DNA of 64,000 nt from Streptomyces sp. TS71-3 (GTDB taxonomy: Bacteria; Actinomycetota; Actinomycetes; Streptomycetales; Streptomycetaceae): the NCBI RefSeq assembly GCF_018327685.1, contig NZ_BNEL01000001.1, positions 1,302,001 to 1,366,000 of the forward strand. Reading direction: 5' to 3'. Of this stretch, positions 52,146 to 62,059 are shown piece after piece (the stretch's first letter is position 1; each line of letters starts with the position of its first letter). The position numbers and the translations under genes are program-made. Below the pieces are notes generated by a model, which worked only from the letters and a program-made list of their open reading frames with translations, made no database searches and had not been told where the DNA came from.

Positions 52146-55100
52146 TCACCCCCCGCCGTGCACCCGGTCGTACCGCCCCAGGAACCGGAAGGCACCGTCC
52201 CGCACCTGGTACAGGAAGCCGGTGCGCTCCGGTTGGAGCATGCGGGAAGCGTCCTGGGTGAACCGGACGGGCTTGGCCACGCCGTCGTAGGACTGGTGGA
52301 AGAGCTGCTCGGCGACCTGGCCGGGCTCGACGCCGGCCCCGCCCAACGTACCCAGTGCCTGTGCGAGAAGGCCGACGGCGTCGTACGCCTCGGCGGACCA
52401 GCGCGCCGGGGCCGTGCCGTAGCGCCGGCGGTAGGCCGCGGTGTGAACGTCCGGGCCGCCGCGGTGCGGTCCGACTGGGCCTCGGTGTACGGGCTTCGAG
52501 CACCCAGCCCTCGGCCGCCGCGCCCGCCCGGTCCAGGAAGGCGGGGCGCATGATCGGCTCGGGGCCGAGACGGGGCCGGGCGAAGCCCTTCGCCGTCAGC
52601 GTCCGGGCGAGGGCGGCGGCCCTCTCGGGTGAGGTGCCGGCGAGGACGACCGCCTGCGGGCCGGTGGCGAGCGCCTCCTCCACGGCCGTGCGGAAGTCGT
52701 CCGTGCCGGCCGGCAGGTGGTGGACGGTGACCGTGTCCACCCCGGACAGGGGCTCGCGCAGGTCCCGCGTCAGGCGCGACGCGGGCCCGCCCCCGGCGTC
52801 GTCCTCGATGACGGCGACGCGGTGGGACCGGCTCGCGACGGTGAGGTAGGAGATCAGCGGCAGGCTCCGGTAGCTGTCCGACGCCCGGGTCACGCAGAGG
52901 GAGCGCACGAGGGCGGGCGTGGCGGACTTGGACAGCCCGGCTTCGCCGTCGTCGACGGAGACCAGCAGGAACGGCATGGCCGCCGCCGCGTACCCCGGAG
53001 CCGCGGCCTGCGTGGCCGCCACGGTCGTGGGGCCGATCACGGCGCACATGCCGGGCGTGGCGAGCAGGCGGCGTGCCGCGTCCTTCGCCCGGATGGCGTC
53101 GCCCCGGTCGTCGCAGGTGGTCAGGGCGAGCCGGAAGCGGGCGTCCTGCCGGGCGTTGTGGGCGGCGACCGCGAGCCGGACGCCGTGCTCGTGCGCCGTC
53201 CCGACCTCCTTCTGGGGGGCCGGTGAGGTCGGCTTGCAGGCCGATGGTGCGCACCGGGAGCTTCTGCGCCGCGGTGCCGCCGGGCGTCGGGCCGTTCCGG
53301 GAGTTCAGCAGGACGGCGGCGGTCGCCGAGGAGGCGACGACCGCGGCGGCGGCCCCGCCGATCGCCAGCGCGCGGCGCCGCGTGACCAGCCCCTTGAACC
53401 GCGACTTGGCGAGCGCTGTTGCCAGCTGTCTCCGGTCGGGGCGCCGGCCCGCCCCGACCAGGGAGGTGATCCGGTCGATGACCAGGCGCGCCGCGTCGTA
53501 GGCCTCGGGCGCCCAGATGCCCGGCGTGCCCCCGTACCGCCGGCGATACGCGGTGGCGAACGAGCGGACCGGTGCGGCCTGAGGGCTGATGTACGAGGTC
53601 AGCGTCTCCCAGCCGGCCGCGGCGGGACCCGCCGCGGAGGTGAAGGCCGCGGTGGCGGAGGAGGCGTCGAGATAGCGGGGCCCGGTGAAGTGCCGCGCGG
53701 CGAGCGCCTTGGCGACCTGGGCGGCCCGCTCGGCGGTGCCGTTGTAGTAGAAGCCGTCCACGCCGTGGTCCAGCATGTCGCCGACGACGGGCGCGAGATC
53801 GCTCTCGGCGCCGGGCACGACCCGTGCGTACAGGTCGATCCGGTGGCTGCCGGCCGAACTGTGGGCGATGTCGACCGCCTCCCAGCCGGTGATCCCGCCG
53901 GCGCGGTCGGCCAGCAGCCCCACGCGGCGGGCGCCGCGCGCGCCGAGCGCGACGACCGTGGTGAACGGGCTGTACGCGGCCATCGGCGCGGCCCGGAAGT
54001 ACACCTTCGGCGGGGCCACCAGGCTCGACTGCGTGGCGGATATGGACAGTTCCGACACCGTCAGCACGGGCAGGCCGGCGCCCTCGTAGACCGGCGCCGC
54101 GGCCCGCGCCGAGGTGCAGCCGGTGGGGCCGAGCACGGCGAGCACGGTGTCGTCGCCCGTCAGGCGGCGTGCCGCGGCCTGCGCACGGGCAGCCTCGCCC
54201 CGGTCGTCCACCGTCTCGACGGTGAGCGAGAACGGCTTGTCCCCCCGGGCGTTGAACTGCTCCACGGCCAGCTTCGCGGCCCGCTCCTGCGCCGTGCCGG
54301 CCGCCCGCTGCGGCCCGCTCAGGTCGGCCTGCACGCCGATGGTCCAGTGGGGCCCGCCCGACCCGTCCTCGCGGGTCCCCGTACCGCCGCCGTGCAGCGC
54401 CCACCAGGCGCCCGCTCCGCCGCCCGCCGCGAGCACCGCCGCCCCGCCCGCCGCCAGGGCCAGGATCCGGCGGCGGCCCGGCCGGGCCGCCGCCGTGGCG
54501 CCCTCGGCGGTCTCGACGACCTCGGTGGGCTCGATGCCCGGCAGCGCGAGCGTCTCGGCCGACCGCTCCGCGACCAGCCGCACCACCGGGCCGGGCAGCC
54601 AGTCGATGCCGCCCTGAGGGGCCTCCTGCCGCAGGGCGGCGCCCACCTCCGCTGTGCCGGGCCGCTCCTGGGGGTCCTTGGCCAGGCAGCGCGGCAGCAG
54701 GGCGCGCAGCTCCGGGTCGTCGATGCCGGCCAGGTCGGGCTCGTCGTGGACGGTGCGGTAGAGCAGCGCGTCCAGCGCCCCGGTGCCGAACGGGGGGCGG
54801 CCGGTGGCGGCGTAGGCGAGAACGCAGCCCAGGGCGAACACGTCGCTGGCCGCGCTCACCTGCCCCGCCCGCGCCTGCTCCAGGGAGAGGAGGCCGGGCG
54901 TGCCGACGACGACGGCGGCCGAGGTCAGCGTGGTCTCCCCGGCGGCGGTGGGCCGGGCGATGCCGAAGTCGATCAGCCGGGGGCCGTCCAGCGCCAGCAG
55001 CACATTGGCCGGCTTGACGTCGCGGTGCACGAGGCCCGCACGGTGCACGGCCTCCAGCGCGCGGGCCAGCGCCGCGCCCAGCACGCGTACCGCATCCGCC

Positions 55101-55429
55101 GGGAGGGGCCCGCAGGCCGCGACCGCCTCGGCGCGGGAGGGACCGGGCACGAACGCCGTGGCGAGCCACGGGGCGGGGGCCTCCGCGTCGGCGGCCAGCG
55201 CCCGCACCACGAAGGGGTCCTCCACCCGCTGCGCGGAGGCCACCTCGCGGCGGAACCGGGCCCGGAACTCGGGCTCCTCGGCGAACTCGGGCTGGATCAC
55301 CTTCACCGCGGCGAGTTCCCCGCCCGGGGTACGGGCCAGGTAGACGACGCCCATCCCGCCGGAGCCCAGGCGCCCCAGCAGCCGGTGCTCACCCAGGTGC
55401 GACGGGTCCGAGGGCAGCAGCCTCTCCAT
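52146..55429 (-). pseudogene. Chimeric Ser/Thr protein kinase with two tandem ligand-binding (ABC substrate-binding-like) domains, frameshifted in the second
   Basis: From ATG at 55429 (GGAG 8 bases upstream): kinase domain (about 1-265; LGSGGMGVVYLAR, AAVKVI, HRDVKPANVLL, DFGIA), membrane helix (LALAAGGAAVLAAGGGAGAWWAL, about 325), first periplasmic Leu/Ile/Val-binding-like domain (about 360-678). At SRFKGL the domain stops about 45 residues short and continues in frame as VTRRRALAIGGAAAAVVASS, a second membrane helix, then a second binding domain starting IGLQADLTGP. That domain needs three frame changes: an extra C in the run at 53214-53219, and one missing base near 52490 and near 52455. 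The end is FRFLGRYDRVHGGG at 52146. As read, the first frame runs on to 51239 without meaning. Confidence 0.85.
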
Positions 55430-56355
55430 CACGAGCGCTCCTTCGTGCCGGGGGCCTTGGTGCCGCCGGCCGGGGTGTCCTGGCTCGGTGCCGCGGAGCC
55501 TGGTCCGGTGTCACGGCCGATCGCCTGCTGCACCCGCTGCACCATCCCGGCCAGCGCCTCCGACGCGGGGTCGTCGAGCTTCTGCTCCTCGCGGCCCCGG
55601 CCGCCGCATGCCGAGACGCCGACCACGACCGGTCCGAGCGTGGCCTGTTCGAAGAAGTACGGGTACGGGCCGCCGCGGGTGTCGCTGACGCACGCGCCCG
55701 ATTCCAGCAGCGAGTCGTCGGCGTAGGAGTTGGCGCCCTCGCCCCATGCCAAGGCGGTGGAGACGAGGCCGGTGAGCCGCTAGCCGGGGCTGAGCGTCTC
55801 CTCCTGGCAGCCCAGCGCCTCCTGGAGCATCCCGGCCTCCTCCCAGGCCGCGTCCACTTTCGTGCGGTGCACGGTGACCGTGGCCGTCAGCCGCATCGAT
55901 CCCTTGCCGCCGGACGCGGGGACCTCGAAGTGGCGGGTGAGCGTGGCCAGCACGTCGGCGGGCAGCTTCTCGCGCTGCCTCGCGCACTGGTCGCGCAGCA
56001 CCGCCCACATGGTCGGGTCGCTCTCGTACGGGGCGGCCCGGTCGACGCCGCCACCGAACAGCTCCGGTTCCGCGATGACGCGGCGCACCAGCGCCCTCGC
56101 CCCGGCCGGGTTCCTCGGCTGCTTCGCCGGGTCCGTCTCGATGGTGGGCGACGCCGCGGGCATGCCGATCGCCGAAGCGTCCGCGTCCGGTGCCGCCGCG
56201 CCGGCGCCGGACGCGCTCGGGCTCGCACTCGCGCCGCCCGCCGCGCCGCCTGACCCACCGCCCCCGTCGTCTTCCGCGCTCGTGCACCCGGCCAGCAGCG
56301 CCGTGCACATCAGCGCCGGAACCCCCCAGGTGCGCAGTGCTCTCGCATACGCCAC
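55429..56355 (-). pseudogene. Lipoprotein of unknown function with in-frame amber codon
   Basis: GTG at 56355 follows AAAGGAAAC. The signal peptide ends with the lipobox LLAGC (ALMCTALLAGC), so it is a lipoprotein; then a serine/alanine-rich linker and a domain of about 230 residues of unknown family. At 55780-55782 the codon after LSPG is TAG, and the same frame continues RLTGLVSTALAWGEGANSYADD to the natural end at 55429. A single base change would restore 308 residues. The stop overlaps the kinase start (TGATG), and the two are probably co-transcribed, so the lipoprotein may act with the kinase's outer domain. Confidence 0.8.
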
Positions 56356-56974
56356 GTTTCCTTTACCCCCCGAAGCGCCCACCTGTCGATGCCGTGGGCC
56401 GACTCCACGCCCCTGGTGACACCGCCGGTCGGCGCGTCCGTCGCGGACGCGGCCGCCGCCGTGGTGCCACCGGCATCGCCACCGCACTTACCGATGCCCC
56501 TGCCGCGTCCGGCGGTTCCCGTTCGAGTCCTGGACCCCTGCACGCATTTCCCGTGCCGGGGAGGCGGGAGCCGGCCGGATCGCGCTCGACGGCCGGGCAC
56601 CCGCACAAGATCGGAGCCTGCGCATGCTATCTGCCCGAACACCGTTCGGGCAGAGCACGCGGCACCCGCGTTGGAATCGTTGCCTGACCTGGGCGTTGGC
56701 GTTGTTCAGGGGGCCCTGGGGACGGTTGGGGGCGGGTGGGCTCCGGGGGTCGGGGAAGGTGTTCGCCCGGCGGTCACCGGCCGGACCCGAAGGGGCGCCT
56801 TCCGCGTCGCCATCGTCCGGCGGCTTCCCGCACCGTCCTGGTCCTGGCGGGCAGGTAGGTGCCCCCGCCGCACGGGAGACGCCCGGATCGCACGGCTGCG
56901 GTCACGCGGCGCCTCCCGGCGGCCCGGCTCCTGGTTCACGGCGCGCGGGGCGGCACTCCCCGCGGCCCGTCCTC
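56356..56974. other. Intergenic region of about 620 bases
   Basis: No recognised gene on either strand; the longer frames have no domain. It holds the lipoprotein upstream region on the left and the hairpin at 56944-56964 on the right. Confidence 0.55.
56944..56964 (-). terminator. Hairpin after the NDH-2-like gene
   Basis: CGCGGGG pairs with CCCCGCG across a 7-base loop, 10 bases after the stop at 56975 on the minus strand. Confidence 0.55.
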
Positions 56975-58180
56975 TCAGAGGTTCGAGAAGCGGCCGGCCT
57001 GGGCGAGGAGCTGCTCGGCGTCGTCGACCGGGGGGTAGATCCACACGGTGTTGATGTCCTGCTTGAGGCGCTTGGCGTCGTCGCCGACGATCTTCACCAC
57101 CCGCTCCCAGCCGGCCGTGGAGACGGCGCCGGCCGGGCCGAGGTCCAGGGTGGTGGTGTACGGGTCGGGGGTGAAGGGCAGCGGGTCGGCACCCAGGAGG
57201 TCGGCCGCCACGTTGTGCCCGGCGAACTTGCCCATCGGCAGGGCGTGCTGGCAGCTCTGCAACGTGTGGTGCCCGTCCTCCGCCGGCGCGAGGGCGGTGT
57301 CGCCGGCCGCGTACACGTCGGGGACTCCGGTCACCCGCAGGTAGGCGTCCACGGTGAGCCGCCCCAGCCGGTCCCGCTCGCCCGGGATCTGCGCGGTCAG
57401 GGGGCTGGCGGACATGCCGGCGGTCCACACGACGGTCGCCGCCGGGATCACCTCGCCGTCGGAGAGGGTGACCGCTTCGGGGCTGGCCGAGGCCACGGTG
57501 CGCCCGAGCCGGCACTCGATCTTCAGCTCCTCGACCGCGCCGCCGATGGTCTGGCGGGGGCCGGCGCCGAGCTCCGGGCCGATGACGTCGGAGCGGTCGA
57601 CGAGGACGACCCGCACCTCCTCGCCCGCACCGCCCGCGCCGGCGACCGCGCGCAGCCGCTCGCCGAGGCCGGTGGCCACCTCCACGCCGGTGAAGCCGGC
57701 GCCCACGACGACCGCCGTGTACCGGCCCTCGGACACGGCGCTCCCGGGCAGCCGCCGCAGATGCTGGTCGAGCGCCGCCGCGGCGGGCATGGTGTCGACG
57801 TCGAACAGGTTCTCCGCGCCGGGGAAGTGCGGACGCACCAGCTGGCTGCCGGTCGCCAGGACGAGCTTGTCGTACGGCATCGTCAGCTCCCCGCCCGCCC
57901 GCTCGATCGCACGGACGGTGCGGGCCCGGGTGTCGATGCCCGTCACCGTCGCGGTGACGCGGCGGACGCCGATCGGGCCCAGGACGCGGTCCAGAGGCAC
58001 CCTCATGCTCTCCGGCTGGTCCTCGTAGAGGCGGGGCCGCACCACCAGGTCGTCCCCTCCGCTGACCAGGGTCACCCGCAGTTCCTCGCCGTCGCCGCCG
58101 ATCTCGCGCGCGGCCCGTACGGCTCCGGCGGCGGTCCACACGCCCGCGAAGCCTCCGCCTACCACCAGGACATTCTTCAT
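56975..58180 (-). CDS. FAD/NAD(P)-dependent oxidoreductase (type II NADH dehydrogenase-like)
   Basis: 401 residues. FAD motif VLVVGGGFAGVWTA, a second dinucleotide motif VVVGAGFTGVEVA, the ATGS segment and the FAD-tail motif VYAAGDTALAP identify the pyridine nucleotide-disulfide oxidoreductase fold. Similar length and order to type II NADH dehydrogenases, but without a clear C-terminal membrane helix. ATG at 58180 has GGGGAGA upstream. The perfect palindrome at 58197-58212 lies 17 bases upstream, suggesting a repressor. Quinone or another acceptor is possible. Confidence 0.9.
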   Translation of the reverse strand: MKNVLVVGGGFAGVWTAAGAVRAAREIGGDGEELRVTLVSGGDDLVVRPRLYEDQPESMRVPLDRVLGPIGVRRVTATVTGIDTRARTVRAIERAGGELTMPYDKLVLATGSQLVRPHFPGAENLFDVDTMPAAAALDQHLRRLPGSAVSEGRYTAVVVGAGFTGVEVATGLGERLRAVAGAGGAGEEVRVVLVDRSDVIGPELGAGPRQTIGGAVEELKIECRLGRTVASASPEAVTLSDGEVIPAATVVWTAGMSASPLTAQIPGERDRLGRLTVDAYLRVTGVPDVYAAGDTALAPAEDGHHTLQSCQHALPMGKFAGHNVAADLLGADPLPFTPDPYTTTLDLGPAGAVSTAGWERVVKIVGDDAKRLKQDINTVWIYPPVDDAEQLLAQAGRFSNL

Positions 58181-58767
58181 CGTCTCTCCCCTTCGACAGT
58201 CATATATGACTGAAGCGCAATACACAGAACAAATCGACCGGCACGGCACGTGCGGGGGCCACACCGCGTGAGAGGACCTCGTGTCACACGCCGTCGGGGG
58301 CACCGCATGGGCCCGTCGTGTCATGGAACCGGCACACCGCCCGGCGGGAACCGCGTCGGGGTCCGCCGGGTTCCACGACGCTCCGCAGCAATTGACCGGG
58401 CCGCCCCCGCATCTGTGACACCCCCCGGAGGCCGCTTGCGCACATCCGGGTGAGAGCCATGTCATATCCGGCTTCCTGTCACACGGAGCGGGGCTGCCCG
58501 GTCAGCGGGGTGTACCCGCAGCCAGGGGATGCCTCAGCGGGTCACGGTTCAGGACAGACCTCACGCCGGTCGCGCATCGGGGCCCCAGCCACTGCGGCAC
58601 CCGGCCGGACCCCCGCCGATCCGGCACCAGTTCAGCCACCCGTTCCACACCCCGCCGACGCCGCGTGGCGGAGCGCTTCAGCGTGCCCGGGGGCCCGCGC
58701 CCCCATGCCGGCCCGCCCGCGGGCCCCTCGCGCTCCGCTCCGCCGGCGCGGCCAAAGGAGCAGACAC
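58181..58767. other. Divergent intergenic region of about 590 bases
   Basis: Contains the operator-like palindrome at 58197-58212 next to the NDH-2-like gene. The rest, including a frame continuous with the P450 upstream of 58768, has no recognisable protein similarity. No gene is called. Confidence 0.5.
58197..58212. promoter_or_regulatory. 16-bp perfect palindrome CAGTCATATATGACTG, candidate operator
   Basis: Fully self-complementary and A+T-rich at the centre, 17 bases before the NDH-2-like start codon, thus inside its leader or promoter. The form resembles sites of small winged-helix or TetR repressors. No regulator gene is adjacent. Confidence 0.6.
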
Positions 58768-60015
58768 ATGTCCCAGCCCCACCCCTTCGTCATCGACCCC
58801 GCCGGCGCCGACCGGCACGCCGAGCACCAGGCCCTGCGGGCCCGCGGTCCGGCCACCCGCGTGGACATCCTCGGCCTGCGCGCCTGGGCCGTCAGCGACC
58901 CCACCCTGCTCAAGTCGCTGCTCACCAGCCCCGACATCTCCAAGGACGGCCGCGCCCACTACCCCGACTTCCCGCAGACGACCCGCACCTGGCCGCTCGC
59001 GCTCTGGATCGCGGTGCAGAGCATGTTCACCGCTTACGGCGCCGACCACCGCAGATTACGGAGGCTGGTCGCCCCCGCGTTCGGCGCGCGGCGCATCGCC
59101 AGGCTGAAGCCGGTGATCGAGAGCTTGGTCGCCGACCTGGTCGACGACCTCGCCGCGGTGCCGGCCGGACAGGTGGTGGACCTGCGCGAGCGGCTGGCCT
59201 ACCCGCTGCCCATCGCCGTGATCTGCCAGCTCATGGGCGTACCGGACGACCAGCGGAAGGATTTCCGGCAGCTCGTCGACAACGTCTTCGACAGCACCCT
59301 CACGCCCGAGCGGGCCCAGGCCAACACCGCGCTCCTCTTCGAGCGGACCGACCAGCTGATCGCCACCAAGCGCAAGGACCCCGGTGACGACATGACCTCC
59401 CTCCTCATCGCGGCCCGCGACGACGAGACGGACGGCACCGGGTTCACCGACGAGGAGCTGCGCGACACGCTGATCCTGATGATCAACGCCGGGTACGAGA
59501 CGACCGTCAACGTCATCGACCAGGCCGTCTTCGCCATGCTGTCGTCCCCCGACCAGCTCCGCCTCGTGCGGAGTGGCCGCGCGAACTGGGAGGACGTGGT
59601 GGAGGAGACGCTCCGCCTCGAACCCGCCATCAAGTACCTGCCGATGCGCTTCGCCGTCACCGACGTCGAGCTGCCCGACGGGCGGACCATCTCCGCGGGG
59701 GAGCCCATCCTCGCCGCGTACGCGGCCGCCAACCGGCACCCGGAGTGGCACGGGCCGACCGCCGACACCTTCGACGTCACCCGCACCGTCAAGGACCACC
59801 TGGCGTTCGGCCACGGCGTGCACTTCTGCCTCGGCGCGCCGCTGGCCCGCCTCGAAGTCGCGGAGGCGCTGCGGCAGCTCTTCGAGCGCTTCCCCGCCAT
59901 GTCGCTCGCCGTCCCGGCCGACGGCCTGCGGCCGGTACCCACCCTGATCAGCAACGGTCACCAGGAACTCCCCGTGTACCTGCACGGGACCGGTGAGGCC
60001 GCGGCTGATTCCTGA
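58768..60015 (+). CDS. Cytochrome P450
   Basis: 415 residues. Helix I INAGYETTVN (AGxET type), K-helix ETLR, PERF-like region, and the heme loop FGHGVHFCLGAPLARLE with C354. ATG at 58768 has AAAGGAG 9 bases upstream; an in-frame extension to 58450 has no P450 similarity. Typical soluble actinobacterial class I P450 (CYP105/107-like range), requiring ferredoxin and reductase from elsewhere. No biosynthetic genes are adjacent, so substrate unknown. Confidence 0.93.
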   Translation: MSQPHPFVIDPAGADRHAEHQALRARGPATRVDILGLRAWAVSDPTLLKSLLTSPDISKDGRAHYPDFPQTTRTWPLALWIAVQSMFTAYGADHRRLRRLVAPAFGARRIARLKPVIESLVADLVDDLAAVPAGQVVDLRERLAYPLPIAVICQLMGVPDDQRKDFRQLVDNVFDSTLTPERAQANTALLFERTDQLIATKRKDPGDDMTSLLIAARDDETDGTGFTDEELRDTLILMINAGYETTVNVIDQAVFAMLSSPDQLRLVRSGRANWEDVVEETLRLEPAIKYLPMRFAVTDVELPDGRTISAGEPILAAYAAANRHPEWHGPTADTFDVTRTVKDHLAFGHGVHFCLGAPLARLEVAEALRQLFERFPAMSLAVPADGLRPVPTLISNGHQELPVYLHGTGEAAADS

Positions 60016-60123
60016 TCACCTGTTCGCGGCCCCTGAGCAGGGGGCGGCGCCGGGGCGGCGGTGGGGCGGCTCGGGCTGCCCGCCGCCGGCCCGGCTCACG
60101 GGGGGACTGAGTTGGACGGTGTG

Positions 60124-61059
60124 TCAGGGCACTCGCGGCGGAGCCCCCGGGACCCCTGTGTTGCGTGAGGGCGAGTTCAGGAACGCGGCGATCTTGTCCG
60201 GGCTCAGCACCCACAACACCGTGTGGATGCCGTCCCGCGAGGCCGCGATCGTCATGAACGTGGCGGGCTCGCCGTCCCGGTAGAGCATCACTCCCCGACG
60301 GCCGTTGGCCTCCACGGGCCTGACGTCGGCGTCACGCCAGAACCGCGGGTAGGCGGTGGACAGGTTGGCCACGCGCGCGCGGCCCAGAACGGGGACGCGG
60401 GCAGCGCCGCGGATCCCGTTGCCGTCCGACAGGCTGACGGCGTCCGGGGTGAGGAGGGCTTCGAGCGAGGCCACGTCGCCCGTCCGGGCCGCGGAGACGA
60501 AGGTCTCCAGCAGGCGCCGGTGTTCCGCCGTGTCCACGCTCTCCCGCTGCTCGGCCGCGAGGTGCCCCCGGGCGCGGCTCACGATCTTGCGCACGTTCAC
60601 GACACTCAGCCCGAGGATCTCCGCGATCTCGGGATAGTCGTAGTCGAACGCCTCGCGCAGCACGTACGCGGCGCGCTCGTTGGGATTCAGCTTCTCCAGC
60701 ACCAGCAGCAGGGCCAGTTCCAGGGCCTCCGCGCGCTCGGCGCCCACCTCCGGATCGGAGCTGGTGTCGATCGGCTCGGGCAGCCACGGCCCGATGTAGG
60801 TCTCCCGGCGCACGCGCGCGGACTGCGCGACGTTGATGGCGGCGCGGGTCGTGACACTCGACAGGAAGGCCACCGGGCTCAGCACCTTGGAACGGTCGGT
60901 GTTCTGCCAGCGCAGCCAGACTTCCTGGACGACGTCCTCGGCCTCGACCGCGCTCCCCAGCACGCGGTAGGCGATTCCGAAGAGGCGCTGCCTGTGCTCC
61001 ACGAAGACGGCGACGGCCTCGTCAAGGGAGCCCGTTCCAGGGGACGACTCGACATGCAT
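60124..61059 (-). CDS. sigJ: ECF41-type sigma factor (SigJ-like) with C-terminal SnoaL domain
   Basis: 311 residues. Sigma region 2 (about 12-80; HRQRLFGIAYRVLGSAVEAEDVVQEVWLRW), the linker motif WLPEP that marks ECF41, region 4 (about 110-165; LNPNERAAYVLREAFDYDYPEIA, then LGLSVVNVRKIVSRARGHL) and an NTF2/SnoaL-like C-terminal domain (about 185-300). The C-terminal motifs, canonically DGGGK/R and NPDKL/V in ECF41, read DGNG and SPDKI here. The C-terminal domain regulates ECF41 activity without a separate anti-sigma factor. ATG at 61059. A related gene lacking region 4 lies 38 bases upstream on the same strand. Confidence 0.9.
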   Translation of the reverse strand: MHVESSPGTGSLDEAVAVFVEHRQRLFGIAYRVLGSAVEAEDVVQEVWLRWQNTDRSKVLSPVAFLSSVTTRAAINVAQSARVRRETYIGPWLPEPIDTSSDPEVGAERAEALELALLLVLEKLNPNERAAYVLREAFDYDYPEIAEILGLSVVNVRKIVSRARGHLAAEQRESVDTAEHRRLLETFVSAARTGDVASLEALLTPDAVSLSDGNGIRGAARVPVLGRARVANLSTAYPRFWRDADVRPVEANGRRGVMLYRDGEPATFMTIAASRDGIHTVLWVLSPDKIAAFLNSPSRNTGVPGAPPRVP

Positions 61060-61097
61060 GGACGTGTGGTCTCCGTTCCGGTGAATGGGCTCCGCGA

Positions 61098-61901
61098 TCA
61101 CGGATTCGGGGCGGCAGTGGGCAGGTTCCAGGACTGAAGTTTGTCCGGGTTGAGTACGACCCAGACCAGTGCAACGTGGCCGTCGGCGACGTCGAAGCTG
61201 ATGACGGCGGCCACCTTGTGGTCGTAGCGGGCGACAAGCCCGGTGCGGCCGTTGACGGGCTGGGCGGTCAGCGTGGTGCCCGGGGGGCGGCCCACGAGCG
61301 CCAGCAGGCTCCGCGCGACCTGCCGGCCGCCGTGCACCGGCCTCGTCAGCGCCCGGACCTTTCCGCCGCCGTCGAAGAAGGCGGCGGCGTCCGGGGAGAG
61401 CAGGGACACCAGCAGCTCGACGTCCTGCTCCGCGCAGGCGTGGCGGACCGCACGGGCGAGACCGTCGTGCTGCTGCGGCGTGGTGGGACGGGAACGCCGC
61501 ACCCGAAGGCTCCGGCGGGCCCGGTCGGCGAGCTCCGTGCAGTTCGGCTCCTTCAGGTCCTTCAGGTCCGTCCGGTCCGTCAGATCCGTCCGGTCCGGCA
61601 CGGGCAGCAGGTCCGGACCGGTGCCGCCCACGGTCCACACCAGCCAGGAACGTGGCTCCGCGATCTGCCCGCGTGCCGTGTCGGACAGCCCGAACCACCG
61701 CCGGTACGCCTCGTCGACGACGCGTTCCGCCGCACTGCCGCAGCCCAGCATCCAGTACGCGACATCCAGCAGGAACCGGCGCTCGTCCAGCAGTTCCCCG
61801 ATCGACACCGCGCCGTCCCGGTCCTCGCCGCGATGGTCACCGCCGCCACGACCCTCGCCGCCACGCCACTCGCGACCCCGGTCCTCGCCACCACGATCCA
61901 T
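61098..61901 (-). CDS. Sigma-region-2-like plus SnoaL protein lacking region 4 (ECF41 partner or decayed paralogue)
   Basis: 267 residues. After a charged glycine-rich N-terminus it has a degenerate sigma region 2 (LLDERRFLLDVAYWMLGCG, AERVVDEAYRRWFGL). Region 4 is missing; instead a linker with repeated DRTDLTDRTDLKDLKE occurs (about 125-150). The C-terminal SnoaL domain (about 165-260) retains both ECF41 motifs, DGGGK and NPDKL, better than its neighbour. ATG at 61901 has AGGAAGGG upstream. It is followed by sigJ, 38 bases later, and is probably co-transcribed. It could be a regulator of that sigma factor, or a paralogue losing function. Confidence 0.7.
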   Translation of the reverse strand: MDRGGEDRGREWRGGEGRGGGDHRGEDRDGAVSIGELLDERRFLLDVAYWMLGCGSAAERVVDEAYRRWFGLSDTARGQIAEPRSWLVWTVGGTGPDLLPVPDRTDLTDRTDLKDLKEPNCTELADRARRSLRVRRSRPTTPQQHDGLARAVRHACAEQDVELLVSLLSPDAAAFFDGGGKVRALTRPVHGGRQVARSLLALVGRPPGTTLTAQPVNGRTGLVARYDHKVAAVISFDVADGHVALVWVVLNPDKLQSWNLPTAAPNP

Positions 61902-62059
61902 CGGCACCCTTCCTCTCCCGCGCACCCCCTCCTGCCGGGCTCGACAACTAGACCGGGAACCCGTGAGCGGTGTGACGTGAGGGGAGACTTCTCCCGCCGC
62001 CGGGCGGCGCCTTCGCCGGTGGCCGGCGGCTCGCGGCGGGGAGGACGTGGCCGCCATGG

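Noticed and set aside
58450..58767. 106-residue N-terminal extension of the P450
   Set aside because: No P450 similarity, and AAAGGAG is correctly spaced before the ATG at 58768.
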